Shown here piece after piece: positions 1 to 9,218 of a DNA stretch of 64,000 nucleotides. Source of the stretch: UBA2040 sp963977135 (lineage in GTDB: Bacteria; Bacteroidota; Bacteroidia; Flavobacteriales_D; Crocinitomicaceae); contig CAXBNN010000002.1 in the NCBI GenBank assembly GCA_963977135.1, positions 62,001 through 126,000 on the forward strand, read 5' to 3'. The translations under genes and the position numbers were made by a program. Every line of letters starts with the position of its first letter. Within the stretch, counting starts at the first letter, position 1. The notes under the pieces are model-generated. The model was not told the origin of the DNA and searched no databases. It saw only the letters and a list, made by a program, of their open reading frames with translations.

Positions 1-177
1 AATATTGCATTTGGACGCTGGGAAAATGGATACAATGGCCCTGTTTATAATCCAACTTACAATCCTTTTTACGCGCAATTACACGCGGGTGGAGAATATC
101 ATTTCAAGGATAATTTAGGTGTTTATGTAGACCTCTCTACTGGACTTTCAACTGTAGGTTTGGCTTTCCATCTTTAA
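1..177 (+). CDS. Outer-membrane beta-barrel protein, C-terminal fragment
   Basis: Frame 1 is open from the first base to a TAA at 175-177 and encodes the last 58 residues of a protein whose start lies outside the window. The residues alternate polar and hydrophobic with many Gly, Tyr and Asn, and the protein ends GLAFHL, a terminal aromatic-rich strand typical of outer-membrane barrels. A strong hairpin terminator follows within 20 bases. Family cannot be named from this fragment. Confidence 0.6.
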   Translation, partial: NIAFGRWENGYNGPVYNPTYNPFYAQLHAGGEYHFKDNLGVYVDLSTGLSTVGLAFHL

Positions 178-190
178 GATTTTATCAAAC

Positions 191-228
191 AAAAAAAAGG
201 CTGAATCAAAATGATTCAGCCTTTTTTA
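191..228. terminator. Bidirectional intrinsic terminator
   Basis: A perfect inverted repeat, AAAAAGGCTGAATCA / TGATTCAGCCTTTTT, closes on a 3-base loop with A-tract and T-tract on either side. It lies between two convergent genes (barrel fragment ending at 177, T9SS protein ending at 242) and can terminate both. Confidence 0.9.
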
Positions 229-241
229 ATTTAGGTATATA

Positions 242-2821
242 TTATTGTTTAATAAAGACTTTCTTAACTGAACCATATTCAGTATTCAAATCTAAAATAT
301 ATGTTCCTTTTTCAAAATTCACTGTACTTAGGTGCAATGAATTAGATGATCCTTGAAGACCTTCTGATAGAATAACTCTACCGTTCAAATCAATCACTTT
401 GTAATTAATAATTCCAAAAGAATTTGATTCAACATTCAATACATCAGAAGTTGGATTAGGATAAACCTCTACAAAATTTGACAAATTAACATCAGCCAAG
501 CCAGTTTGATCTACGCTTATACAAGCTGAAGTATCTTTACATCCATTAATTGTAACAACCACTGCATAAGAACCAGTAAGTGTTATAGGATGGAAAGTTG
601 GGTTTACACCTCCTGCTATACCTGTGAAAGAAGGACAATTAATCCATTTGTACGTTGCTCCTGTTTGAGTAGGTACAGTTAGATTTGAACCACTTTGAGT
701 CACTGTTGTATTAATTACTTGATAAGTAGCCGTCAATGTAATTACACTATCACATCCTGCTGCATTAGGAATTGTTCTAGTATATGTTCCTGGTGCAGAA
801 ATAGTTTGCGTTCCAAAAGTTAAAGTACCTCCCTCACAAAATGACTGCGCAATTGATGCTGAAGACGCCAACTTAGCCGTTAGTGTCAAAGTAATTGTAC
901 TATCACAACCTTGAGCATTAGGAATTGTTCTTGTATAAGTTCCTGGTGCAGTTAAAGTTTGGGTTCCAAACGTTACGGTAGCTCCTGGACAAATACCTGC
1001 TGTTATTGAAGATGAAGTAGGTATATAATTAGCTAAAGTTAAAGTAACAACACTATCACATCCACCTGTAGAAGTTAATGTGTCGTAATACGTACCAACA
1101 GTAGATAATGTTTGTCCTGCGAAAGTGTAACTTCCACCTGGACAGATTCCTCCTGCTAACGCTGTATTCAAAGAGCTCACAAGTGAAACTGTTACTGAAT
1201 CGGTAGATACACAACTTCCGATAGAACCAGAAACAATTGCAGTTGTTGTTGCAGTTGGTGTATAAGAATACGTTGTGACTGGTCCATTCGCTGCTATCAT
1301 CCCATCAATATTGAATTGATAGTTAGTAAATGTTGACGACGCGGATAAGTTCAATGGTGTTGCAGAACAAATCGAACCGTTTGTAGCATTAGACGTTAAA
1401 TTAATTCCTGCTTTCACAACTGCTGCTATCATAAATACACCAAATTGTGTATCAGTGAAAAAGCCACCTCCAAAAGTATTGAAACCACAATATTTGTTCG
1501 GCAAAACTATAAACGCACTTTGAGTAGCCAATGGGAAATATCCAGTTACTGTATTTGCATTTTGGCGGAAGCCGTAATAAACTGAATCTCCCGAAATGTC
1601 TATGTTTCCATTAATGAACGTCAATTCAACTGGCAGACCTAAATCGCCAGCAACAATTGTATATAAAGCTGTAGAGTCAATAATAACACCAGCAGCATTT
1701 AATAATACACCTTTAATTGTATTTCCAGTTACTGCAGTTCCAGTTGCAATTGTTGGACGAACCTTCTTTACGTACATCGGTTGTGCAGACGGCCCAATCA
1801 ACAAATTGGCAAATATTCCTCCTCCAGTGTTATAGCCTAAACCACCAGTTATAGTATTACCAGCTGAATAACCAACTGTATCGCAATAAATATTTTGATT
1901 TGAAACGAACGCATCATTTGCAGTCTGCTGATCTGCAGGCACAGAAACTGTTAAAGTTTGTGATCCAGCAATAGTCTTTGGCACAGCTGAAAAAGTCAAA
2001 TTTGCATCTGCTCCAGGGGCAATGGATGCGATAGTTTGTGTTGTTGTATAAGGATTCGCTCCGGCTACAGTCAAAGTGACAACTTTATTTGTAAGCGTTG
2101 CACTAGATGAGTTTCTGATAGTTGTATAAACAGATTGAGTCGTTCCAAAAATCAAGTTATCCTTCCCTTTATCGGCTGTTACACCCAAAACTGCTAGATT
2201 GTCAGTAAATGGATTAGGGAAACGAAAACGAATCACAGGTCGAAATCCAGAACTACCCGTTAAATCAGTAGCTGGAGTCGTTGTAGCCGTAGCTTGCACT
2301 TTCACACCTCCTGCAATCGTCGTATTGCATTCGTAAGCTGCTGCAGTTGTGGAGAATGTTGTCCCTAAATAATCGTAAGCAACATACAAACCTCCGCCTG
2401 TGTAGGTGAAGTTGGTAGATAAAACGACATCTGCTGGTCCAACTGCAGCAGGTATAGTCATCGTTGCGTTAAATACATTAGTCATTGTCGCTATTGCAGT
2501 CGCCCAGTTAAGTGACTTTAGATTGGTAACATCTGTTGTGTTTTGTAAATAAAACTTCATCGTTCCAGTAGCTGCTACGTCAGGAGCAGTGCTTAATGAA
2601 AATCCTAATCCATTTAGCGAAGTACCAACAGGTATTCCTGTTAACTCGGAAGCTGGGATGATTAAATGTCCGCGAAAAGTGGTGTGAGCAGCTGTACCAT
2701 TTGGTGCTCTCAAGGTGGACGTACCGCCATTTGAAACTGGAGCTGGTACTGTTAGGTTAACCTGCGAAAATACAGTGGATATACTAAGTATAGAGCCAAG
2801 TAATAAGGTAATTTTTCTCAT
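242..2821 (-). CDS. T9SS type A sorting domain cell-surface/secreted protein
   Basis: An 859-residue exported protein. It opens with a signal peptide (MRKITLLLGSILSIS, cleavage near FSQ/V) and ends with a type A T9SS sorting domain of about 75 residues (VYPNPTSDVLNVES, GTYILDLNTEYG, KKVFIKQ). It should therefore cross the outer membrane through the type IX system and be anchored or released. The middle is low-complexity, Thr/Ala/Gly-rich beta structure, and three Cys-containing tandem repeats precede the sorting domain. No catalytic motif is evident, so adhesin or surface structural protein is only a guess. It is monocistronic, with terminators on both sides. Confidence 0.85.
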   Translation of the reverse strand: MRKITLLLGSILSISTVFSQVNLTVPAPVSNGGTSTLRAPNGTAAHTTFRGHLIIPASELTGIPVGTSLNGLGFSLSTAPDVAATGTMKFYLQNTTDVTNLKSLNWATAIATMTNVFNATMTIPAAVGPADVVLSTNFTYTGGGLYVAYDYLGTTFSTTAAAYECNTTIAGGVKVQATATTTPATDLTGSSGFRPVIRFRFPNPFTDNLAVLGVTADKGKDNLIFGTTQSVYTTIRNSSSATLTNKVVTLTVAGANPYTTTQTIASIAPGADANLTFSAVPKTIAGSQTLTVSVPADQQTANDAFVSNQNIYCDTVGYSAGNTITGGLGYNTGGGIFANLLIGPSAQPMYVKKVRPTIATGTAVTGNTIKGVLLNAAGVIIDSTALYTIVAGDLGLPVELTFINGNIDISGDSVYYGFRQNANTVTGYFPLATQSAFIVLPNKYCGFNTFGGGFFTDTQFGVFMIAAVVKAGINLTSNATNGSICSATPLNLSASSTFTNYQFNIDGMIAANGPVTTYSYTPTATTTAIVSGSIGSCVSTDSVTVSLVSSLNTALAGGICPGGSYTFAGQTLSTVGTYYDTLTSTGGCDSVVTLTLANYIPTSSSITAGICPGATVTFGTQTLTAPGTYTRTIPNAQGCDSTITLTLTAKLASSASIAQSFCEGGTLTFGTQTISAPGTYTRTIPNAAGCDSVITLTATYQVINTTVTQSGSNLTVPTQTGATYKWINCPSFTGIAGGVNPTFHPITLTGSYAVVVTINGCKDTSACISVDQTGLADVNLSNFVEVYPNPTSDVLNVESNSFGIINYKVIDLNGRVILSEGLQGSSNSLHLSTVNFEKGTYILDLNTEYGSVKKVFIKQ
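735..1156 (-). repeat. Three tandem protein repeats in T9SS protein
   Basis: Three consecutive units of about 47-50 residues share the pattern C-(P/E)-G-x3-TF-x2-QT-(L/I)-x3-GTY-x2-T-x5-GCDS-x2-TLT. Units 2 and 3 are nearly identical over the GTYTRTIPNA stretch, pointing to recent duplication. The paired Cys at each end of a unit could form a disulfide. Boundaries are approximate. Confidence 0.65.
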
Positions 2822-2922
2822 AGTTTATAGTATTTAATAGCTAAAAATAAACCAAAAAGCCATATTAAAAAATTTTTTAACAATTGAAACGCTATTTGTT
2901 AATCAATAATTATTCTGAACAT

Positions 2923-2954
2923 AAAAAAAGCCCAGTAAAACTAGGCTTTTTTTT
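2923..2954 (-). terminator. Terminator of the nqr operon
   Basis: A stem of AAAAAAAGCC pairs with GGCTTTTTTT, with one internal mismatch. On the minus strand it is followed by a T-run (the A-tract of the plus strand). It lies 20 bases beyond the nqrF stop and ends the six-gene operon. Confidence 0.85.
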
Positions 2955-2973
2955 AATATATTAAATCAATGGA

Positions 2974-4275
2974 TTAACCTCCAAAATCATCAAAACGCAC
3001 ATTCTCCGCTGGTACACCCCAGTCATCGCACATTTTTATAACAGCTTGGTTCATCATCGGTGGTCCACAGAAATAGAATTCAATATCCTCTGGATTCTCA
3101 TGTTTCGATAAATATTGGTCAATAACCGCTTGGTGAACGAAACCTACGAATCCATCACCTTCTGTATCATCCATATCTTTCATTTCTTTCCAATTGTCTT
3201 CTGGAATTGCATTTGACAATACCATGTAGAATTTGAAATTCGGGAAATCCTTCTCTAAGGCACGGAAATAGTGAATGTAGAACAACTCTGCTCTTGATCG
3301 TCCGCCATACCAATAAGTAACTTTACGATTTGTTTTGATTGTTTTAAATAATTCATATAAATGCGAGCGCATAGGAGCCATTCCGGCACCACCACCAACA
3401 TAAAGCATTTCTGCATCAGAATCGTTAATGAAGAATTCACCGTAAGGTCCTGAAACTAACACTTCATCTCCAACTTTTTGATTGAAAATGTAAGACGAAG
3501 CAATTCCTGGATTTACATTCATCCAACGATTTGCATTTCTATCGAAAGGTGGAGCAGCGACACGAACATTTAACATAATTCGGCGACCTTCAGCTGGATA
3601 AGAAGCCATAGAATACGCTCTAACAACCTCTTCGTCATTTTTCATTACTAAGTCTAACATTCTAAATGGACCTTCTGCCCATTCTTTTACAAACTTATCT
3701 GGTTCACCTGGATGGTCATCTGGGTGAGCCGTAACGTCCATATCCGAGAATTTCACAACACACTTAGGGATCTTAATTTGGATATATCCACCCGCTTTAT
3801 AATCCATGTCTTCTGGAATCTCAACGATAAACTCTTTAATGTAGGTTGCAACGTTGTAGTTAGAGACAACTTTAGCTTTCCATTCTTTAATTCCAAGAAC
3901 TTCTTCCTCTACTTCAATATGCATATCTTCTTTCACTTTCACTTGACATCCTAAACGCCAGTGAGCAGCAATTTCTTTTCGAGAAAAATGAGGTTCTTCT
4001 GTTGGAAGAATTCCTCCACCTCCAGACTCAACGATGCATTTACATTGAACGCATGTTCCTCCTCCACCACAAGCTGATGGTAAGAAAATACCGTTATTTC
4101 CTAAAGTTGAAAGCAAAGTCCCTCCACCATCAACTTCAATAATTGTATCGTTGTTGATTGTAATTTTAATTTTTCCTTTAGGCGAAAGTTTTGCCTTAGC
4201 AAATAATAACATTGCTGTCAAGGTCAATACAACAAACAAGAAAACTGCAATTGTTAATCCTAATGTCAATCCCAT
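2974..4275 (-). CDS. nqrF: Na+-translocating NADH:quinone reductase subunit F
   Basis: NADH-oxidising entry subunit of the Na+-NQR respiratory pump, 433 residues. An N-terminal membrane anchor (about 5-27) is followed by a ferredoxin-like domain whose [2Fe-2S] ligands are visible as C69, C75, C78 and C110. A ferredoxin reductase module follows, with the FAD motif RAYSMASYP and the nucleotide-binding stretch YVGGGAGMAPMRSH. The C-terminus FCGPPMMNQ...FDDFGG fits the family. Electrons pass from NADH via FAD and the iron-sulfur cluster to the other subunits. It is the last gene of nqrABCDEF, 2 bases after nqrE and followed by a terminator. Confidence 0.97.
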   Translation of the reverse strand: MGLTLGLTIAVFLFVVLTLTAMLLFAKAKLSPKGKIKITINNDTIIEVDGGGTLLSTLGNNGIFLPSACGGGGTCVQCKCIVESGGGGILPTEEPHFSRKEIAAHWRLGCQVKVKEDMHIEVEEEVLGIKEWKAKVVSNYNVATYIKEFIVEIPEDMDYKAGGYIQIKIPKCVVKFSDMDVTAHPDDHPGEPDKFVKEWAEGPFRMLDLVMKNDEEVVRAYSMASYPAEGRRIMLNVRVAAPPFDRNANRWMNVNPGIASSYIFNQKVGDEVLVSGPYGEFFINDSDAEMLYVGGGAGMAPMRSHLYELFKTIKTNRKVTYWYGGRSRAELFYIHYFRALEKDFPNFKFYMVLSNAIPEDNWKEMKDMDDTEGDGFVGFVHQAVIDQYLSKHENPEDIEFYFCGPPMMNQAVIKMCDDWGVPAENVRFDDFGG

Positions 4276-4277
4276 GA

Positions 4278-4967
4278 TTATTTGTTTAAATCGTTATTAA
4301 TTTGACTAGTCGTTACGGATGTTGCAGGTTTAGCTTTCGCTTCTTCCTTCCCGTATTTAATTCCACTGAAACTCATGAAAGCAATACCCATCAAACCAGT
4401 AATAATAAAAGTAATTCCTAATCCTCGTAATGGAGCCGGTACGTTTGAGTAACGGATTTTCTCGCGAATAGCAGCAATTGCCACGATTGCGATAAACCAT
4501 CCAATACCTGAACCCAATGAGAACGCTGTAGCATCCAAAATTGTTGAGTATTGACGATCTTGCATGAATAATGCTCCGCCCAAAATTGAACAGTTTACGG
4601 CGATCAAAGGCAAGAATATTCCCAAGGCTCCATAAAGTGCTGGAGCAAATTTCTCAACCAACATTTCAACCAATTGCACGATAGATGCAACAACCGCGAT
4701 AAACATGATGAAAGAAAGGAAACTTAAATCCAAGTCCGCGTATTCTGGCCCTAACCATGCCAATGCACCATCTTTTAAAAGGTAGTTCTCTAATAGGTAA
4801 TTAACTGGTACTGTAACAACCAATACAAAAATTACAGCAGCACCTAATCCGACTGCTGTTTTTACTGTTTTAGAAACGGCCAAATAAGAACACATTCCCA
4901 AAAAGTAGGCAAAAATCATATTCTCAGAGAATATGGCTTTGATAAAAATATCTAATGTACTTTCCAT
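4278..4967 (-). CDS. nqrE: Na+-translocating NADH:quinone reductase subunit E
   Basis: Integral-membrane subunit of Na+-NQR, 229 residues with about six membrane helices. C26 (in FLGMCSYLA) and C126 (in AVNCSILGG) match the two cysteines that, with a pair in NqrD, hold the intramembrane iron centre. The family is usually near 200 residues. This copy carries a hydrophilic tail of about 25-30 residues (KYGKEEAKAKPATS onward) with no obvious function. The gene begins 11 bases after nqrD. Confidence 0.96.
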   Translation of the reverse strand: MESTLDIFIKAIFSENMIFAYFLGMCSYLAVSKTVKTAVGLGAAVIFVLVVTVPVNYLLENYLLKDGALAWLGPEYADLDLSFLSFIMFIAVVASIVQLVEMLVEKFAPALYGALGIFLPLIAVNCSILGGALFMQDRQYSTILDATAFSLGSGIGWFIAIVAIAAIREKIRYSNVPAPLRGLGITFIITGLMGIAFMSFSGIKYGKEEAKAKPATSVTTSQINNDLNK

Positions 4968-4978
4968 TATTACTTATT

Positions 4979-5680
4979 TTAATGTGTTTCTATTAATGAT
5001 TTGTTTCTAGAACGTTGAACCCAGATAATGATTCCAACTATGATTAAAGCCATTGGAGGCAAAATCATCATGTTATTGTTCATATATCCCATAGAATACA
5101 AACCTGTTCCCATTGGACTATCTGCCGTTGGGATTGGTGAACCGAAAATTGGAATACCCAATAATGAACCTGATCCGAACAACTCTCTAAATACAGCTAC
5201 CAATATTAATAATCCTGCGTATCCAAGTCCATTACCAAAACCGTCCAAAACAGATGGCCAAGGTTTATTTGCCATAGCAAATGCCTCAAAACGTCCCATG
5301 ATAATACAGTTCGTAATGATCAATCCAACGAATACCGACAATTTCTCAGAAACATCCGGAACGTATGCCTTAAGAACTTCATTTACAATAATTACTAAAG
5401 ACGCTGCAATTACCAATTGCACGATAATTCTAATTTTTGATGGAATGTAATTTCTTAACATGGATATCAATAAGTTACCCATTACTGTTACAAAAATCAC
5501 TGACAATCCCATAACAACACCTTGCATAACTTGCACGGTAATCGCTAAAGCAGAACAGATACCCAAAACTTGAACCGTTACAGGGTTGTTATCCGTCAAT
5601 GGATCAGTGATCAGTTTTCTGTTCTTTTTGGAGAACAATGGCTCGCTTGGAGCTTTAGTTTTTTCTACTATTTCACTCAT
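4979..5680 (-). CDS. nqrD: Na+-translocating NADH:quinone reductase subunit D
   Basis: Membrane subunit paired with NqrE, 233 residues. The intramembrane iron-centre cysteines are C42 (VLGICSALA) and C125 (LIITNCIIMGR), 83 residues apart, the same spacing as in the Vibrio enzyme. About six membrane helices follow a polar N-terminal stretch of some 30 residues that is longer than in proteobacterial NqrD. It lies between nqrC and nqrE with 11-base gaps. Confidence 0.96.
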   Translation of the reverse strand: MSEIVEKTKAPSEPLFSKKNRKLITDPLTDNNPVTVQVLGICSALAITVQVMQGVVMGLSVIFVTVMGNLLISMLRNYIPSKIRIIVQLVIAASLVIIVNEVLKAYVPDVSEKLSVFVGLIITNCIIMGRFEAFAMANKPWPSVLDGFGNGLGYAGLLILVAVFRELFGSGSLLGIPIFGSPIPTADSPMGTGLYSMGYMNNNMMILPPMALIIVGIIIWVQRSRNKSLIETH

Positions 5681-5691
5681 AACCTTATCTG

Positions 5692-6426
5692 TTATTTCAA
5701 TGATTTAAAATAATCTGAATAAACGCCTAAACTTCTGTTTACCATTTCTTCAACTCCTTTGGACGTAATTGTTCCTCCTGTAATTCCGTCAACTTTCTTA
5801 GGATTTACCCCTGAACCATCCTTAACAATTTCGAATTTAGTGAAGTCACCATTATCGTCAGAAATAGTTTCATCGATCCAACGATCTTTGAAAAACTGCT
5901 GTGTAATTTCCGCTCCTAATCCTGGTGTTTCACCTTTGTGACCGAAAGAAACACCAATTATGGTACTCATATCGTCACCAAGACTAATATTACCCCAAAT
6001 TGGACCCCATAATCCTTTACCTACAACAGGCAAAATATAAATGGTTTTTCCATCTCTTTTACCAATGTACAAAGGATACTTTCGGTCTTTTTTGTCTAAA
6101 GTTTTATCTTTAAAATCTTTTTGAATATCAATTTTAAATGCTTCACTTCCTTCTCCAATTACTTCTCCTTCTGCAGACAAAATCAAAGCATCCGCTTCGT
6201 TGATGTACTTTTTAAAAGTCTCATTGGCATTCTTTCTTGTAATTTTATCACCCTCGTCTACGGGTAACATAGCTTTCAAGATGTCCATTTTCTTTTTGAC
6301 TTCTTGATTTTCATCTTGTTTGTCCTTCAATCCCATGGAAAGAAGAGCCAAAACTGTACCTACGACAACAACTAAAACAATTGCAAATCCGAAGGTATAT
6401 CCGTTACTTTCTTTATTGAGCGCCAT
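5692..6426 (-). CDS. nqrC: Na+-translocating NADH:quinone reductase subunit C
   Basis: Flavoprotein subunit of Na+-NQR, 244 residues. One N-terminal membrane helix (about 10-32) anchors a periplasmic FMN-binding domain. The covalent FMN attachment motif is DGITGGTIT, with T219 expected to carry the phosphoester-linked FMN. The canonical motif has Ala where this protein has G218. Gene order and 2-base spacing from nqrB support the call. Confidence 0.95.
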   Translation of the reverse strand: MALNKESNGYTFGFAIVLVVVVGTVLALLSMGLKDKQDENQEVKKKMDILKAMLPVDEGDKITRKNANETFKKYINEADALILSAEGEVIGEGSEAFKIDIQKDFKDKTLDKKDRKYPLYIGKRDGKTIYILPVVGKGLWGPIWGNISLGDDMSTIIGVSFGHKGETPGLGAEITQQFFKDRWIDETISDDNGDFTKFEIVKDGSGVNPKKVDGITGGTITSKGVEEMVNRSLGVYSDYFKSLK

Positions 6427-6428
6427 AA

Positions 6429-7628
6429 TTAAGCTGTTTTTAATCGTTTAAGTCTTCTATTGATATTTCCTTGAACTACATAGTGATCAATGATAGGGGC
6501 CATCACATTCATGAATAAAATTGCCAACATTACTCCTTCCGGATAGGCTGGATTGAGCACACGAATAAGAATTGCTATTATTCCGCCAAATAAACCATAC
6601 CAAATTTTACCCATCGACGTTTGTGCCGCTGTAACCGGATCGGTCGCCATAAATACTGCACCAAAAGCAAAACTACCGATTACAAGATGATAATACGCTG
6701 GTAACTCTAAAAATTCATTTCCACCTACCAGGTTTAAGATTCCACCCATTATTAATCCACCAGCAAAGAATGATGCAATTATTCGAAGTGAACCAACACC
6801 GGTAACTACAAGAATAAATGCTCCAATTAAGCATGCTAAAGTCGATGTTTCTCCAATTGAACCTGGAATCATTCCCAAGAAAGAATCCGATATACTATAA
6901 TTATTGGTGAAGGCTCCTAAATTTTCAAATACTGGCTTATCACTCATAAATGAGGCCAAATCTCCTAGTGCAGTAGAACCTGTAAAACCATCTACATTCG
7001 CTTCTGTTCCAGCCATCCAAACTTTGTCTCCTGACATACTTGTTGGATAAGCGAAGAATAAGAATGCACGAGCTGTTAAAGCAACATTCACAATGTTCAT
7101 CCCTGTTCCTCCAAATATTTCTTTACCTATTACAACGGCAAAAACTGTAGCAACGGCAACCATCCACAAAGGAACGTCTGCTGGCATTGTTAATGGAATT
7201 AACATTCCTGAAACCAAGAACCCTTCGTGCAACGAGTGACCTCTTAACATTCCGAACAAGAATTCAATTCCTAATCCAACGGCATAAGAAACAACAACAA
7301 TAGGTAATACAGCCGCAAGACCAATTCCTATTTTTGTTCCCATATCAGCCCAATAAGGTAAATCACGGTTTCCCATTTCAGCAACCATTCCCCAGTGACC
7401 TGTGTTGTAGATACCGAACAATAAACAAGGCAACAATGCGAAAACCACTGTTATCATTGTCCGTTTCAAGTCAACTCCATCACGGATATGAGATCCTTTC
7501 TCGGTTGTTAATTTAGGAGTAAAGGCAAAAGTTGCCATTGTTTCAAAAAGTGGATTCCACTTTTCCCATTTGCCACCTTTGACAAAGTTGGGCTCCATTT
7601 TATGTAAATAATTTTCTAGAAATTTCAT
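6429..7628 (-). CDS. nqrB: Na+-translocating NADH:quinone reductase subunit B
   Basis: Largest membrane subunit of Na+-NQR, 399 residues with about ten helices. It carries a second covalent FMN, and the attachment motif DGFTGST places the modified residue at T219. The family motifs around EGFLVSGMLIPLTMPAD and the GKEIFGGTG loop are present. This subunit forms much of the Na+ channel and binds riboflavin and quinone in characterised homologues. It sits between nqrA and nqrC in one operon. Confidence 0.96.
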   Translation of the reverse strand: MKFLENYLHKMEPNFVKGGKWEKWNPLFETMATFAFTPKLTTEKGSHIRDGVDLKRTMITVVFALLPCLLFGIYNTGHWGMVAEMGNRDLPYWADMGTKIGIGLAAVLPIVVVSYAVGLGIEFLFGMLRGHSLHEGFLVSGMLIPLTMPADVPLWMVAVATVFAVVIGKEIFGGTGMNIVNVALTARAFLFFAYPTSMSGDKVWMAGTEANVDGFTGSTALGDLASFMSDKPVFENLGAFTNNYSISDSFLGMIPGSIGETSTLACLIGAFILVVTGVGSLRIIASFFAGGLIMGGILNLVGGNEFLELPAYYHLVIGSFAFGAVFMATDPVTAAQTSMGKIWYGLFGGIIAILIRVLNPAYPEGVMLAILFMNVMAPIIDHYVVQGNINRRLKRLKTA

Positions 7629-7648
7629 CTTTCGTATTGATTATTCCG

Positions 7649-9010
7649 TTACATGCATTCCTCTTGGATCAAATCCAAAGCTTGACGAATTTTGTCTTGA
7701 ATATTAATTTTTGAAGTACAAACGTATTCGCACAAAGCGAAATCTTCTGGTGCAACTTCATAAATCCCTAAATTTTCCATTCCATCGATATCGTCTGTGA
7801 TAGCAGCCTTCACTAATTGCATTGGCAAGATATCAAATGGGAAAACTTTTTCGAACTCACCCGTTACAACAAAACCTCTTTCCTCACCATTTGTATTGGT
7901 ATCCAAAACGAATTTTTTATTCGGTGTCAGGAAAGTTGGGAATAAACGTGAATTTGAAAACTTATCAAATCCTAGAGCCAACCATCCTTTTGTTAAGAAG
8001 AACTTGTATTCATTTCCTTCTGGGATGATCGTAACTTGGCTGTGATAGAATCCAATATGTCCATTAGCAGATGACTTGTCACCGGTTAAAGGATTTCCAC
8101 TGATAATTCGTACGTTATCCCCTTCAATGTTGCCTTCAATTATAGAAGACAATTCAGTACCTATTATTGTTTTGTAATATTTTCTATTTTTTGCAGAAGA
8201 ACCTGTAAGACAAACCATTTTAGAGGCGTCGTACTTACCTGTTCTGAGCATTCGACCAATGATCATCACGTCTTGAGCATTCACTGTCCAAACAAATTCT
8301 CCTTTGTTGATTGGATCAATATGGTGAATCTGTGTACCAACATTTCCAGCCGGGTGTTTACCCGCTATCTTGTTAATTTGAACATCCTTTGCTGATGTAA
8401 ACACTGAGTCCGAAGCTCCATTTGCATTAATAGTCAAATGAACTTTTCCACTTGTCAATTTTGACAATGCTGTCAAACCTGCTTGGAAATTTTCATTCTC
8501 ACCGTGCAAAACAAGATCGTAATCTGGTGCTAAAGGCGAACTATCAAATGCAGAAACAAATATTGCTTTTGGCGTATTGTTCGGATTAGCGATCACATCA
8601 ATAGGTCTTTGAATGATAAATGGCCAAAGACCAGATTTCAATAAATAACTTTTGATTTCTTCACCATTCGATGCACTTGGATCAATAATCCCAGCGTCAG
8701 AATAGGTCTGCTGACCATCAGAATCAACTATCACCTCAAGAATAAGGCGTTTATCTCCACGAACGATTTCACGAACCGTTCCACTTATCGGAGAAACAAA
8801 TTTAATTGATTCTTGATATTTGTTTTGAAATAGAACATCCCCGGCCTTAACCGATTCACCAGCTTTCACCAGCATTTTTGGAGTCATTCCGTGGAAATCA
8901 GCCGGTTTGATTGAAACAAACTTAGGATGCACGTATTCCGCAACCACCTTTTCTGCTTCACCTACCAACTTGATATCCAATCCTTTTTTAAGCTTAACTG
9001 TCTTGGACAT
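7649..9010 (-). CDS. nqrA: Na+-translocating NADH:quinone reductase subunit A
   Basis: Cytoplasmic peripheral subunit of Na+-NQR, 453 residues and about the usual length. The N-terminus (KLKKGLDIKLVGEAE) and the segments FVSPISGTVREIVRGDKR and LTGSSAKNRKYYK are characteristic of NqrA, an RnfC-related fold without the iron-sulfur motifs. It is the first gene of the operon. The ATG at 9008-9010 is preceded by a TAATTTTG -7 element on the minus strand. Confidence 0.96.
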   Translation of the reverse strand: MSKTVKLKKGLDIKLVGEAEKVVAEYVHPKFVSIKPADFHGMTPKMLVKAGESVKAGDVLFQNKYQESIKFVSPISGTVREIVRGDKRLILEVIVDSDGQQTYSDAGIIDPSASNGEEIKSYLLKSGLWPFIIQRPIDVIANPNNTPKAIFVSAFDSSPLAPDYDLVLHGENENFQAGLTALSKLTSGKVHLTINANGASDSVFTSAKDVQINKIAGKHPAGNVGTQIHHIDPINKGEFVWTVNAQDVMIIGRMLRTGKYDASKMVCLTGSSAKNRKYYKTIIGTELSSIIEGNIEGDNVRIISGNPLTGDKSSANGHIGFYHSQVTIIPEGNEYKFFLTKGWLALGFDKFSNSRLFPTFLTPNKKFVLDTNTNGEERGFVVTGEFEKVFPFDILPMQLVKAAITDDIDGMENLGIYEVAPEDFALCEYVCTSKINIQDKIRQALDLIQEECM

Positions 9011-9036
9011 GCTTTAAAGCGTTTTAAATATTGGCG

Positions 9037-9044
9037 CAAAATTA
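9037..9044 (-). promoter_or_regulatory. nqrA: Probable -7 element for nqrA
   Basis: Read on the minus strand this is TAATTTTG, a full match to the Bacteroidota TAnnTTTG -7 consensus, 26 bases before the nqrA start. No TTG lies at the expected 17-23 base spacing upstream, so the promoter assignment is tentative. Confidence 0.4.
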
Positions 9045-9218
9045 AAAAATTGTTGGCTTATGCATTCATTTGAATGCCATTAACAAAGTTAAATTCTCAA
9101 TTTAGATTGATTCTAAATAAGGGATAATCCAATATCAATTCGAGTTTTTCTGAAAAAATAATTGGCATTTGTCAGTTTTAAAGCTAAATTCGGAATAAGA
9201 ATTAATTACAAAAGACAG

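Noticed and set aside
242..2821. CRISPR or DNA-level tandem array in the repetitive T9SS gene
   Set aside because: The repetition is at protein level inside one open frame, with units of about 145 bases and diverged codons. There are no short identical repeats with unique spacers.
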